From: Linanthus parryae
Taxonomy: Eukaryota > Streptophyta > Magnoliopsida > Ericales > Polemoniaceae
Direction of reading: 5' to 3'
Assembly (NCBI GenBank): GCA_023055425.1
Contig: JALGPY010000003.1
Location: 56,529,891-56,593,890 of the forward strand
Length of the DNA stretch: 64,000 nt
Part shown: positions 22,088 through 33,224 of the stretch, one piece after another
How positions within the stretch are numbered: the first letter of the stretch is position 1
How the letters are laid out: each line of letters opens with the position of its first letter
Made by a program: the position numbers and the translations under genes
Notes under the pieces: generated by a model
What the model was told of the DNA's origin: nothing
Seen by the model: the letters and a program-made list of their open reading frames with translations, nothing else
Databases searched by the model: none

Positions 22088-22306
22088 CTTTTTTTTCTTG
22101 GATTAAGAGTCACATAACATTCATAAAACCAGGGTTCAAGTACAAGCCCAGACAAAGACCGAAATGAAACAGAGAAAACAACCGAGGAGACAAACTACAT
22201 ACACAAGACTAACATCAACAAAAGGAAACGACTCATAAAGGACAAGATACAACAACACTAGAAGAAAACCCTGAACTTACCACTAAAAACAACACAACAA
22301 CTAGAA
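22088..22306 (-). other. LINE 3' UTR and A-rich tail
   Basis: Non-coding stretch after the RNase H region, ending on the minus strand in AAGAAAAAAAA next to the tandem-repeat target. This is typical of target-primed reverse transcription. Confidence 0.65.
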
Positions 22307-23258
22307 CTACACCGGATGGTTATCTAAAAGCGAACACTTGGCTGCCTTGTGAGCTCCCGCAACCATACTCCACTGGACTTTGGGAACACTGCAGTACTTC
22401 AAAAGCTTCGAAGCATTCCATATCCTCCCAATGATCGGCTCATCCTGAATGGGCGGACTGGAAATGCCCTGAATTAAAGGTAAGATAGTAGCACAGTCAG
22501 TGTTAATGTTAACAAACATGATATTATGGTTAATAGCAAAATTAATGGCATGTTCCACAGCAAGAAGTTCCGTTTGTTGGGAACTTGACGCGACACATTT
22601 CTTCCCTATGATCCAAGGGGAACCATCCGCACCAATAGTGTGAAGACCGAAACTGGAGAAAAAGGAATTCGCCTTCCAAGCTCCATCAACAAAGATATCC
22701 TTGGGGGGATGCGCTAAATTGCCATCCGTGAGATCAATGATCACAATGGAGCTCTGATTGTGGGACTGAGCAACAAAGGGTGTGGAAGAGGGGGAGGAGT
22801 CGCAATAAGAAAGGAAGATTTTTTCATGATCCATGGTAACCCAAATACCGTCTATAGAGAAGGCCTTATTACTGAAAACAACACCACATCTTCCTCTCCA
22901 AATACTCCAGAGCACATGAACAACAGAGAGATTTTTAGAGTGAATGATATCCCAAAGAGTGTCTTCAAAGGAGGTCCCGTTACTGAGGTAGGGGGCCCCA
23001 ATTCCCCAAAGTGGGGCGACAGAAGGGAAATTGAAAAAGAGGTGGTCCAAAGTTTCCTCATGGGTGTTACAAATAGGGCAGGTTCAAATTAGTGCAGAAT
23101 CTACGGCTGAAAAGATGTCTAGTGGGAAGCTTTTGGTGAGCGCATTTCCAAAGAAATGATTTCCACTTTTCTGGCACTTTTAAACCCCAGATCTTTTCCC
23201 ATTTCCCATTAGCCATCTGGGGCCATTGATCAAGATGGAAATGACCTGCTGGAAACAA
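22307..23258 (-). pseudogene. LINE ORF2 C-terminal part: zinc-finger and RNase H region
   Basis: Begins with the reverse-transcriptase zinc-binding region (IWGLKVPEKWKSFLWKCAH, then LDHLFFNFPSVAPLWG in a shifted frame), followed by an RNase H domain: DIFVDGAW with the first catalytic Asp, TELLAVEHAI with the Glu, and NINTDC with the second Asp. This RNase H type would remove the RNA strand during reverse transcription and is typical of many plant L1 elements. The frame changes between about 23067 and 23050, and a G9 run at 23263-23271 marks another break from the upstream segment. Confidence 0.75.
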
Positions 23259-23271
23259 AGGGGGGGGGGCA

Positions 23272-24350
23272 TGTCGTCATTGAGAGAGTCATATCCTAAC
23301 TTTGTAGTGTAACTGCCTGATTTTGTGAAGGGCCAGATCATCTTATCACATTCCAGGTTGCAGGGGATCTGGATTGTCAAGATTCTGAAAGGAATGAAAT
23401 CCGGAACATGTGACCTGATTGTACAGATTTTCCAACATTGCTTGTTGTCGCAAATATCGATCCATTCGCTGACTCTGGCCTCAGGGTTAAGAAAGGATGG
23501 GCCAAGCAACATTGAAAGGGACTCCTTCAACCCAGGGATCCATCTATTATTCATAATGCTGACACTAGAACCATTTCCAATTTGCCATATGTAGCCTTTT
23601 TTGATGAGATCACGGCCGTACATGACACTCTTCCATGCCCAGGATGCATTGCTAGGGCTACTGGAGTCTAAGAAGGTTTTTTTTCCTGCAGTATCTGTGA
23701 AGAAGAATCTTGGAAACAAGCAGGTTAGGGAAGTTAAGAATTCTCCAAGCTTTATTAGCCAACAATGCCTGATTCATCCAATTAATGTTTCTGAGACCAA
23801 GACCGCCTCTAGACTTTGAGAGTCTAATGGTTTCATTAGGGATGAGCCTAAGAGGGGCCTTTTTGTGGATTCCACCAGAATCTCAAGATTTGGTTTGATA
23901 TTTCATCATTGAGGGTGGAAGGGAGTTTGAAAGAGGAACAGACATAAGTGGGAATGGCTGACAAGACTGCTTTAGCAAGAGTAAATCTTCCCGTGTCGTT
24001 GAGATACTTCCCGTTCCATCCTTCCAACTTAGTGGAGATCGCTTCCCTAGTAAAGCGGAAGATATCCTTCCTTTTACCCCCTGTCATGATCGGAAGGCCG
24101 AGGTAGGAAGATCTGGAGTTGTCGATTTTCACTTGGAGGAAGTTGCTGAAGATTTCTCCAAGCTCCTTAGGGATATTAGGGATAAGACTTAGAGATGACT
24201 TGTTATTGTTGATATCTTGCCCTGAAATCTTACAGAAATTATCCAAAGCTGTGCTAAGGGCTGCACAGTTGGAAAGAGATGGATGGAAGAAGATAAGACA
24301 ATCGCCCGCAAAGAACAAGTGAGAGAGTTTGGGGCCTCCTCTACTTAGAC
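23272..24350 (-). pseudogene. LINE ORF2 reverse transcriptase palm/thumb and connector
   Basis: In minus-strand order, 24318-23848 reads LFFAGDCLIFF, ISGQDINNNKSS and SYLGLPIMTGGKRKD, the RT palm (FADD box) and thumb region, ending near WWNPQKG. Then 23719-23180 carries the connector (WAWKSVMYGRDLIKKGYIW, IGNGSSVSIMNNRWIPG). The catalytic FADD box is FAGD, so one metal-binding Asp has become Gly. Segments are in different frames (breaks near 24340, 23840 and 23270). The product would be inactive. Confidence 0.75.
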
Positions 24351-25261
24351 TTATGCCAGGAGCCAGAGGTAATTGAGGTTAGAAAGGTAGACCGAGAGGG
24401 CTTCCAGGAAGATGATGAAAAGATAAGGGGATAGGGGATCCCCTTGTCTAAGTCCTGCCTTGGGGTAAATTCTCTTTCCAGGTTGCCCATTAACAAGAGC
24501 GGAGAATGAGACCGTAGTAACACATTGAAGAAGGAGATTCACCCATTTATCAGGGAAACACATTTTCCTTAGCACCTTCTCCAAGAAATACGAGTTCACC
24601 CTATCAAAAGCCTTGCTCATGTCCAGTTTGAGGGCGCCTAAATGGGTGTTGCCGCTAGTGGTGTTCCTGATCTTAGCAAAGAACTCGTTAGCGAGCAAGG
24701 TGCTATCCGAAATAAGGCGACCTGGCACGAAGGCATTTTGCTGCTCCGAGATAATGGCAGGGAGCACCTCCTTTAGCCTATTAGCAAGGATATTTGAAAT
24801 GATCTTGTATATAGACGAGCAGAGGCTAACTGGAAAAAGGTCGCTGGGCTTCTCCGGGTTGGGGATTTTGGGGATAAGCGCAACGAAGGAATAGTCGAAC
24901 TCCTTAAAGAGGAAGCCTCTATGAAGGAAGGAGCGCACAACTTCCTCGACAGAAGGCCCGACAATATCCCAGTTTTTGTGATAGAAGACCCCTGGCAAGC
25001 CATCAGTTCCTGGAGATTTGTATGGGCCAATAGAGAAGACCGCCTGCTTAATCTCTTTTTAGGAGAAGGGCCTGTTAAGGATATTGATACATTGATCATC
25101 GAGAGCTGGAAATTGGAGGTTCCATCCATCCCAGTTGTCAATGTCCACCTTATTAATCTTAGAGTCATTAAGGAAGATAGATTCGAAATGGTTAGAGATA
25201 TGATCGGAAAGGCCATCCGGGTCCTTAACCCAATTACCCGAAGGATCCTGAAGACCCTCAA
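24351..25261 (-). pseudogene. LINE ORF2 reverse transcriptase, N-terminal part
   Basis: In one frame from about 25058 to 24351: KSPGTDGLPGVFY, FVALIPKIPNPEKPSD, RLISDSTLLANEF, LKLDMSKAFDRV (first catalytic Asp) and AGLRQGDPLSPYLF, the classical order of LINE RT motifs. An in-frame stop at 25059-25061 separates it from the linker upstream, and another at 24351 precedes the frameshifted FADD region. Together with neighbours it forms one decayed ORF2. Confidence 0.8.
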
Positions 25262-26375
25262 TCATGTTCCTTGCAACTCTATTTTTGCAAGATTTGTGGA
25301 AGAAGCGGGTGTTTCTGTCACCCTCCTTAAGCCACTTGATTTTGGCCCGTTGAGCCCGAAGGATCTCCTCTTGGGAGAGAAGTTCATCAAGCTCCAATCT
25401 AAGGTTCCTCTCAATCGTGATAGAGCTAGGGTTGTCAAGATTAGATTGGATTTCTTCCAGCTTATTTTGAGACAAGACAATCCTTTGGTTGAGGGAACCG
25501 ACACCCTTTTTCCTCCAAGCATTAAGATTGGTCTTAAGGGCTTTACATTTTGCAGCAAAACGGAAGGCCGAAGATCCAAAGAAGACACCCTGCCAGGCAG
25601 ACCTGACAATGTTGGAGCATTCAGGGTAGCGCAACCAGAATGCTTCAAAGTGAAAGTGTCTCGGTTTTTGCCGAGAAGAGTTAAGGACATGAAAAATACA
25701 AGGTCCATGGTCTGACCCCATAATGGGGAGATTGTGAAGATAGGACCCTTGGAATTTGAGAGCCCAGTCGGGTTGTGAAACCCTCTATCCAGTCTTTCAA
25801 AAGTGGTGAAGGGTGGAGGCCTCTTGTTATTCCAAGTGAAACGAGGCCCCCTCAAGATAATTTCAGAGAGATTGACGTTTCCAAGGAATGCACGAAAATA
25901 TTTGACACCAGGGATCCAACGATCCTTCCTGCACCATTTGTCACTCGGGTGCAGAACCTGGTTGAAATCCCCAATGCAGAGAAGGGGGCCATCAAGGTTC
26001 ACAAGATCAGATTCGATGGAATTCCATGTCTCCTTTCTGCGCTCACAGTATGGGGAACCATAAATACAAGCGAGAAAGAAAGACCCTAAATCACAGGAAA
26101 TAGATCAGAGGATAAGATTGTTGGAAGCAACCATGGGAGAGCCACTAACATGGTTTTTCCATCCTAAGCAAAGACTGCCAGCTAAACCAGAAGAGCTCAC
26201 ACCACACGTGGAATTGAAACCCCAAGACTTAAACAAGACACTACATTCTAAAATCGAACATTTAGTTTCAGAAAGAAAAAGGAGAGACAATTTATGATCA
26301 ATGGTCAGTTTTTGTGCTGAATGAACTGCCAGAGGATTACCTAATCCTCTGGCAGTTCCAGCTACCAATGATCAT
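25059..26375 (-). pseudogene. LINE ORF2 endonuclease and linker
   Basis: ORF2 appears to start at ATG 26375 (MIIGSWNC), immediately frameshifted by one extra C, after which ARGLGNPLAV, LFLSETKC and LCIGDFNQVLHPSDK give the apurinic-endonuclease-like domain (SETK and GDFN motifs). LRGPRFTWNNKRP and FERLDRGF continue the fold. A stop lies at 26105-26107. From about 25721 a second frame carries MGSDHGPCIF, the domain end, and the linker with ELDELLSQEEILRAQRAKI and WLKEGDRNTRFFHK, typical of plant L1 proteins. The endonuclease would nick the target to start target-primed synthesis. Confidence 0.8.
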
Positions 26376-26728
26376 GGCGACTGCCGTGGTTGTTCAAGGA
26401 CAACAATGGAAACCTTGGATAGAGAGAAGTAAGTACCTTTACCATCACAAGGGTCAGAGAGGGAGAGTCTTTGCTTTTTCTGATACACTGGGAAGTTGTT
26501 AAGATCAACTCCCAGCTCTTCAAAGCTTCTCTTAAAGGGATTAGGCTTTCCTTCAATGGGGGGAGAGGGAGTTGGCAAATCCAAATCTTCCTTAGCAAGA
26601 AGAGCCCTGAATTCGTTATCAAACCCATAGAGGTTTCCCAAACCTCTACCAGTAGATTTGATGGTAGCTTTGGCAGCAATGGGAAAACAGCCGAGAATGG
26701 ACTTCATGAACATGGGTTTTTTTGCCAT
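26372..26728 (-). CDS. Small LINE ORF ending in ATGA overlap with ORF2
   Basis: A 118-codon open frame starting MAKKPMFMKSILGCFPIAAK and ending VVLEQPRQSP. The acidic/proline-rich middle and the QPRxxP ending resemble the C-terminal tails of plant L1 ORF1 proteins. Its stop TGA (26374-26372) overlaps the ORF2 ATG (26375-26373) as ATGA. It may be the original end of ORF1, separated from the main ORF1 by rearrangement, or a separate ORF. The N terminus is uncertain. Confidence 0.5.
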   Translation of the reverse strand: MAKKPMFMKSILGCFPIAAKATIKSTGRGLGNLYGFDNEFRALLAKEDLDLPTPSPPIEGKPNPFKRSFEELGVDLNNFPVYQKKQRLSLSDPCDGKGTYFSLSKVSIVVLEQPRQSP

Positions 26729-27362
26729 CTCTAGGGTTTGGGTTGGGGTTTGTCACTGATTTCCTCTTCAGCCCGAGACCATTGTGGTTTGAGGGTTGTT
26801 CGGAGGATTGGCTGGATGGGAAAGGAAGGCACTTGGGCCTTACATAGGAGTTCCATATACCCATACGAAAATAGTGAGGGCGGGTAAAGCCAAGGACTTG
26901 GGCTTGAGTAAACAAGGGAAAGGTGGGGGGCCTAGCAGAAAGATAAACACAAGAGATGAAGTAAGGTGGGCTCATGAAAAATACAATACAGTGCACCATT
27001 TTAAAATAAAAAAAGTGAAATAAACAAAAAGAAAAGGTGTGTTAAACGAGCCGAATGACCAGCTATACCATTCTACACTCCAACTGAAAAGTGAATAGCT
27101 AGAAGTATCAATATAATAAATAAAGGAGGACTGACAATAGTTAGATGGAACTATGTGATTAGCAATAAGATCATGCATAAAAGGTAGAGATAAAAAATGA
27201 AGCAAATCAGCAGAGTGGGATTTGTCACGAAAAGGTGTTTTCCTTCTAATGAAAAATAAACTTTCTAAAAAGTAGGAAAGCAGGGACGTGAAGAGATAGA
27301 CAAAATCTTGGTTAAAATAAACCAAATCACGCTTAAATCTAATCATGTCAGCAGGGTGGAGA
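26729..27362 (-). other. LINE inter-ORF region
   Basis: About 630 bp between the two ORF1-like frames. It has frequent stops and a short hydrophobic frame over 26972-27346 that is AT-rich and probably chance. No domain is seen. Confidence 0.4.
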
Positions 27363-29232
27363 TTATAAAAAACCTAACATTTCTTTGTTATTGTAAAAAG
27401 AAGGAGAGAGAGCATCGGGTATACCGTTCACCGTGGTGTCAGTAGTGCGGTGGCGCTTAACCTGATTTGCAGAGTTCTCACGCTTGGTGAAATTGTCAGT
27501 TCCCGAGGCAGACTCGTCCTCCCACGCGCTTCGCTTGCGGCCTGACCCATGACCTCCGCCATCCCCGCTAGCTCCGGTAACGTCTCCGACGCCTGCAGCT
27601 GCTGCTTTCGCCATAGTTGTCGGAATAGCAGCAGACACCATGGCCCTCTCCTTTCTTTGAGCCATCTTGTTTCTGATGGGTTGAACTGCATCCGCCATGA
27701 AATCATCCTCAACTTTATCTGTTGATTCCCGAGAAGGAGAGTGGGAGATACGCTCAGCGTTGCCGCCTTTGGCACACTCACAAACTTCCGGCAGCCAAGC
27801 ATTGCCGCGACTATCCACGGCGTAATCCATCTCATTGGGATTCGACTCCGAATACAATTCCGAATCCGAGATAATAATGAACAACGGCTTACTTGTTGCT
27901 TCCTCTCCTGCTTCAACATTGTGTCTAACCCCCCCAAAATTCATCTTTGCAAAACCAAACTTTGTTTCAATGATATTGTCACCAGTAAAGTGATGCCTTG
28001 ATTCTTTGTCCGAGGATGAGGATGAGTCCTCAAATAGTCTATCAATGGCCTTTTTCTTCTTAGAATCACTTCCAACGGCACATGCATCACGAGCCATAAC
28101 CGCAGTGGTTTCAATATTCGCTGCCGGAGCAGCTTCAGCTCTTACAGAGGGTTCACCCACCACGTTAGCAGGAGTATTGTTGGGACCATCTAAAGCAATA
28201 TTCCCTCTGCTAGGCTCTTGACCTGTGTTTTCGACGATTCTGTGAAAGTTCCTTCGGATATCAAGAACCGAGGTATTCACCTGTGAGAATCGAGCTTGTC
28301 TTACATTAACCCTTTCAAAAAAGGTGAACCATGCACCATGATCACCCTTACTTTCTGTGATGCGACGAGCAGGGCGTTTCCATGCAAAACGAATTCTGGT
28401 AGTGCGATTGACATTAGAGTTTGTCATGCCGCGCAGAGCTCTTGTGAACAGAGGCTGATCGATGTGAGACACAGTGTTGTATCCCGAAGCCTGTTGAGCC
28501 CTAGCAAGCCTTTCCTTGTAACGTTTGAAGGCACTGGATAGAGAGTGACGACATTTGCGTTCGGTATGACCCACACTTCCACACCGGAAACAGACTCGGG
28601 AGATTTTTGAGTAGCAAAACAGGGCAGTGATTTTCTCCCCATCATCCTTCTGGAAGCAAAAGCCGGGGATGAGGGTGTCAAAAATATTAATCCGAACCTT
28701 TACCCTCATCTTGTCCAAATGCTTCTCGTCCACAATGCCCTGAGTAGCCTGCAAAATAGCATCTTCGTCGCCAGGTTCATTTTCCACAACGTACGGCCAG
28801 ACAACTTCTTCATAGGCACCTTCATAATCAACAACTTCACCCATCACTTTTCCAAGCTTTTGGATGAGAGTGTTGTTGATATATTCCATTGAAACACCCT
28901 TGATTTCGAAGCAGATGTCATTAAGAGCGAAATGTTCATCGCTAAACACTGTGTTGGGAACCCATTTTTTAACAAAACAAGCGACCCCAGTATGTTCCAA
29001 GGGCTTCCCTCAACGAGATCTTCAGAATCTTCAACATTTTCCGGCTCAGAAGGAACATATGGTCGTTCATGAGCTTGACCTTAACCTTCCCTGCCAACTT
29101 CAAAAATTTGTGAATAGCAATAGCAATAGTTTTGCTATCCCAAACAATGTAGTCGACCAAAAAAGCAACCAAACACTTTTCTAGCTTCATTCTTTTTGGG
29201 AGAAATGAGTGCAGGTCAGGGGTGGGGAACAC
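27363..29232 (-). pseudogene. LINE ORF1 (Gag-like, DUF4283 region plus CCHC knuckle)
   Basis: The frame 29232 to about 28990 carries the DUF4283-like N terminus (LEKCLVAFLVDYIVWDSKTI, LMNDHMFLL, LGTYWGRLF). After a frameshift near 28990, a 545-codon frame continues FVKKWVPNT, then LGKVMGEVVDYEGAY, a CCHC zinc knuckle (CFRCGSVGHTERKC at about residues 136-149), and a long low-complexity tail with Ser, Ala and Gly runs. The protein would bind LINE RNA. The start is missing because the copia LTR abuts at 29233 while the frame is still open. The second frame is otherwise intact, so decay of this gene is modest compared with ORF2. Confidence 0.8.
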
Positions 29233-30666
29233 TGTTGGAATAGATGCCCTAGAGGCAATCTAGTTTAGTATGAGTTTATTTGTGGCTAGAAAATTCATTT
29301 TATTATTTATTGGATATTTAATATAATGAAGTCCTTAGATTTACAATCGTGTTGTATATCTTAAATATCCCTAGTCCACTATAATGATTAATGGGACAAT
29401 CATCTATAGACTAGTATGGGGTTGGATTGATATGGAGATATCATGATCCAACACATAGGTGTGCATTAAGGGTAATGGCGCACTGGATTGACCCATCTCC
29501 GAGAAGGCTACATACACGTTATGATAAGTCACAAGTGCTTCTCGTGGTGCAATGGTGTTGTCATCCTTAGACTTGAAGTCGCTAGATATTCTAGTTGTGG
29601 ATTATTGTGATTTTGGTAGCGTTAAACGCTACACCGTAACAGGGTAGTTATAAATGCGTGTACCAGATACAATAAGAAACAAGCTTAGAGATCGTAATGG
29701 ACGTAGATAGAATTTGTCCCTCCCACATAACGGGAGCAAATATCCTAGGTCACTCGAGGGATAGTTCTTATAGAATGTCTGGACAGACTCAAATAAATCA
29801 ATATGGGATATTGATGTTATTTGCACGAATAAGGCTATTCCCATGGATCGAGAAACTGTGGATTGGATATACGAGTGTGACTTGTATGTCTCGTGTCCAA
29901 TCCGGATATAGAGACAAAGGGATGAGACAATTACTTGTACAAGGTTTGTCAAGATGACTATTCTATTAGTTGGCTAGAATGGATGTTTTGCTAGAAACTG
30001 CTCCATATTAGCAAATTGTTGCTACCAACTAGATGTAACCTATGGGGGTACAAAGCTTTATAGAGTTGAACTAGATTTGGGAATGAATTAATTGGATTAA
30101 ATAATTAGAAGGATCACTTTGCAATACCTTGCAAACTTAGTAGGACTAATTTGCAAGGAAGGGACTAAATTGAATTTTAGTAGGACTAGAATAGGTCCTT
30201 TAGGTAGTTGGCAAGGATTTGTTGGACTATATAAATGACACTCCTTCCTTCCTTCCTTCCCACACTTATGACCTTATTGATCATAACTTGAGTGGGAGAG
30301 AACAAAAAGGAGAGAGCAAGCAAGCAAAGAGGAGCACGCCGCCTCCTTTGCCGCCGCCCGTCCCCGTCGGCCACAAGGAGGCTGAAACCTCCTTGTTCTG
30401 TCTCGTTTTGCGTGATTCTTCTTCCTCTTCCTCATTCCGGGCTAGAACCAAGGATTGGAAGATCTAGTATTCAACTCTAGGCATGGATCAACTATAGAGA
30501 ACGTGACACAATTCGCGTTTGAAGTCATCAAAGGAGAACCCTAAGGTGTGTTATTGATTTCTTCCTTTACCATCGTTATGTCTCTTGACTTGTGATCCTT
30601 GGAGGGTTTTGCATGGGTTATGATTGTTTGTGTTTCCGTTGCGCATTCATGAATCAAAACCCTACA
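29233..30666 (+). mobile_element. Copia 5' LTR
   Basis: Starts TGTTGGAATAGATGCC and ends ACCCTACA, 1434 bp, followed at once by the PBS. The same start recurs at 36294 after a purine-rich tract. Confidence 0.9.
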
Positions 30667-30667
30667 G

Positions 30668-30679
30668 TGGTATCAGAGC
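30668..30679 (+). other. Primer binding site, initiator tRNA-Met type
   Basis: TGGTATCAGAGC, the standard plant copia PBS complementary to the 3' end of initiator tRNA-Met, one base inside the LTR end. Confidence 0.95.
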
Positions 30680-32345
30680 CTGGTTTGTAGAGCATAAACG
30701 TGGTTTATGTGTTACGTTTTGATAGTTTTACACCTTAAAATTGTTGTTTATCGCGTAAAACAAGACAAATCAAGCATATGGTGCAATTTGTCAATAATCT
30801 ATCATAACAAAACCTAGTTTTTGCATTGGATGCATGAATTAGTGAGTTTGAGAAATTTAGGATCTTAGATCTAGGTTTGGGCATCCTTGGAGAAGAAGGA
30901 GTTCTTCCCATACAAGGAAACAACCAAACTTGGGCACCAAGCAAGGGAGTTGTTTTGGAAACAACTCCCAAAGGAGGTTCGGCCCCCCTAGGGACTGCCC
31001 CTCCTTGCTTGTCGCCCAAGCAAGGCTCAGCCTAGGGGCCGGGGCAGCCCTAGGCCGCGGCCTAGCCGCGTGGGCTAGGGGCCGGCCGGCCCAACGCCTT
31101 TGCGGTTCTATTTTTGGGCCCGGGAAATTCGATTGTTGGGCCCTATGGACCGTTTTAACCCTAGAATATCCTAAAAACAATTAAAATTGACCAAGCGCGT
31201 TAAAATTGGATTTTAACTGTTTATGTGCAATTCGCATGGTGATTGGATATGGCCTTAGGATGTGGTTTGTTGTGGATGTTTAATTTTTTGTGGTTTGGTT
31301 TATTGCCTGCGAGCTGATCAATTAATTGTAATAATTAATTAGGGTTTTATGGCCTGCGAACCATTTTTTTCTCAACTTGTGAGATTTATTTTATTTAGTA
31401 TAGTTGTTAGCTAGTGCTAGATAGAGTAGATTGTTAGCCAAGATTGAAGAAAAGAAGCCCAAAGCCAAAAGGAGCCACAAAAGATGGAGCATGGAGCATT
31501 CCACATGACTATGAAGGGTGGACCAAAAGATCAAGACGCATGGAGATGTGTTTTTTTAGGGTTCATAGAAAATTCCATTGGCTTGGAATTTTCTTAGTCT
31601 AGAAATGGTCATATCCACATCACGTTTTATTTTGTTTTGTGGTTGTTTATTTTATTGTCTTATTATTTTGTGGTTCGTGTATGGATGATGCATGCAATTA
31701 GGATAATAAGATAATTAGACAACTTGAATCTATTATTTGGAGTTGTGCCCAAACTCAAATAGATAGATTAGTTGATATTGATTAACAAAACAATTAAAAA
31801 AAAATGAATTTAAAATCCCTCAAAATTCAAATATTGTGTTCTTGCCTTCTCGTTATTTAAACACTCATTATCATCATGATTTATCAAGTTCGTGCGTGCC
31901 AAAGCATGGCGACTTGGTTCATAATGATAGAATGCGATGACACAAGCTAGTAATGTGCAATTATTTAAATAGGAGGTTGAACACAACTTGACTATTAATA
32001 TGATTAAAAAACCTAGAGGCAATCAATTGGGATTATCCATATGGATGGATAAATAAGGAGTTATTTGCCCAATTGAACCAAGAGTTGCATAAGAGATGCA
32101 ATTGGAATTGTTCCTACCTAAAGTAGTCAAATTATGGATGACTTGCCAAAGCAAGCTCATAAGGAGATGAAACATGGATCTTGGCCCACTAGAAAATATA
32201 AGGATATTTTCCGCATTAATATCTTGAGTGTTATAAATCCGTAGAAAAATAGTGGGAGCTATATTTGATAAACTAGCCATTATTGAATACAGTCAAAAAT
32301 TCACAAATACTAAAACTTACGTATTTTCCTTTTGTAGAATTCCAA
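30680..32345 (+). other. Copia leader between PBS and gag
   Basis: About 1.67 kb without a supported ORF. It includes a GC-rich block near 30970-31130 (GGCCGGCC, repeated CCTAGGG-like words) and a stretch near 31487-31680 that matches the deletion junction in the copia fragment at about 1690. It may hold packaging signals; this is inferred only. Confidence 0.6.
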
Positions 32346-33224
32346 ATGGCAAACAACTCATCGAGTTCTCAACATTCCTTACGATCTGTCCTTGAGAAGG
32401 ACAAGCTCTCTGGAACCAGCTTCCTTGATTGGTATAGAAACTTGAGAATCGTTCTCAAGCAAGAGAAGAAACTGGACGCAATAGAGGAGCATGTTCCAGC
32501 AGGTCCAGAGAACCAAACACCTGCAGCCCTAAAGGCATATCAAAAGCGTGTTGATGACGCTAATGATGCGGCTTGCCTTATGCTATGCACCATGACTTCT
32601 GAGCTTCAGAAGCAACACAAAAACATGAATGCTGTCGATATGATCGAGCATCTGAAGCAGCTCTTCCAAGAGCAGGCAAGGGTTGAGAGGTATGAGGTCT
32701 CTAAGGCATTTTTCAAGTGTCATATGGCAGAAGAGAACCCGGTGGGACCCCATGTACTCCGTATGATCGGGTACTTGGAGAATCTCGCCCGACTTGGGTT
32801 CCCGGTCGGCCAAGAGTTGGCAACCGATCTCGTGTTGCAATCGTTTCCCGAGAGTTATGGACAAATCAACGTGAACTATAACATGAACGAGATCGTGAAA
32901 CCACTGCCAGATTTGCTCAATATGCTGAGGAAAGCTGAACAAAGCATCAACAAGGGTAAGGGGAAGGCCATTATGATGGTCCAGAAAGGAAAGGGCAAAA
33001 GGTTTGCCTCATCCTCCAAGGGCAAAGGCAAGTCAGTTGCCAAGTCCAAGGAACCTGCCCTTAAGCCTGTTGGTGGCATTTCCAAAGGTGTGACTGAAGG
33101 TGAGTGTCACTACTGCAGTCAGCCTGGACACTGGAGGAGGAACTGCCCAAAATATCTGGAGGACAAGAGGCTTGGAATAGTGATTCCACCACCACCAGGT
33201 ATTTTTGTTGTAGAGTCAATTTAA
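32346..33224 (+). CDS. gag: Copia Gag
   Basis: A 292-codon open frame from ATG at 32346 (MANNSSSSQHSLRSVL). It shows SGTSFLDWYRNLRIVLKQE (the copia capsid N-terminal region), AACLMLCTMTSELQKQ, MIEHLKQLFQEQARVERYE, a KGKGK-rich basic stretch and a CCHC knuckle CHYCSQPGHWRRNC close to the end. The upstream frame is open to 32283, but homology to the copy at 2529 supports the 32346 start. It ends VVESI then TAA. In intact relatives gag reads straight into protease, and here one base appears missing near 33213, so the stop is probably secondary. Gag would package element RNA in virus-like particles. Confidence 0.85.
   Translation: MANNSSSSQHSLRSVLEKDKLSGTSFLDWYRNLRIVLKQEKKLDAIEEHVPAGPENQTPAALKAYQKRVDDANDAACLMLCTMTSELQKQHKNMNAVDMIEHLKQLFQEQARVERYEVSKAFFKCHMAEENPVGPHVLRMIGYLENLARLGFPVGQELATDLVLQSFPESYGQINVNYNMNEIVKPLPDLLNMLRKAEQSINKGKGKAIMMVQKGKGKRFASSSKGKGKSVAKSKEPALKPVGGISKGVTEGECHYCSQPGHWRRNCPKYLEDKRLGIVIPPPPGIFVVESI

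Larger units (their letters stand above)
22086..29232 (-). mobile_element. L1-type LINE, degenerate, interrupted at its 5' end by copia
   Basis: Minus-strand order: ORF1 (29232-27363), inter-ORF stretch, a small ORF with ORF1-tail character (26728-26372), ORF2 with endonuclease, RT, zinc-finger and RNase H regions (26375-22307), 3' UTR and a short A-rich tail (T run at 22089-22096 on the plus strand). The tail sits in unit-4 repeat sequence that in other copies continues GGTTGTCTCTTTG. At the 5' side the coding frame is still open when the copia LTR begins at 29233, so the LINE start lies elsewhere or is lost. No clean target duplication can be read. Confidence 0.85.

Noticed and set aside
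22760..25715. Several plus-strand ORFs such as 24921-25715 (264 codons)
   Set aside because: They are shadows of the minus-strand LINE ORF2, which has the RT and endonuclease motifs.
30930..31184. ORF in the GC-rich copia leader
   Set aside because: Low-complexity Gly/Ala/Arg sequence in a leader, with an equally open frame on the other strand.
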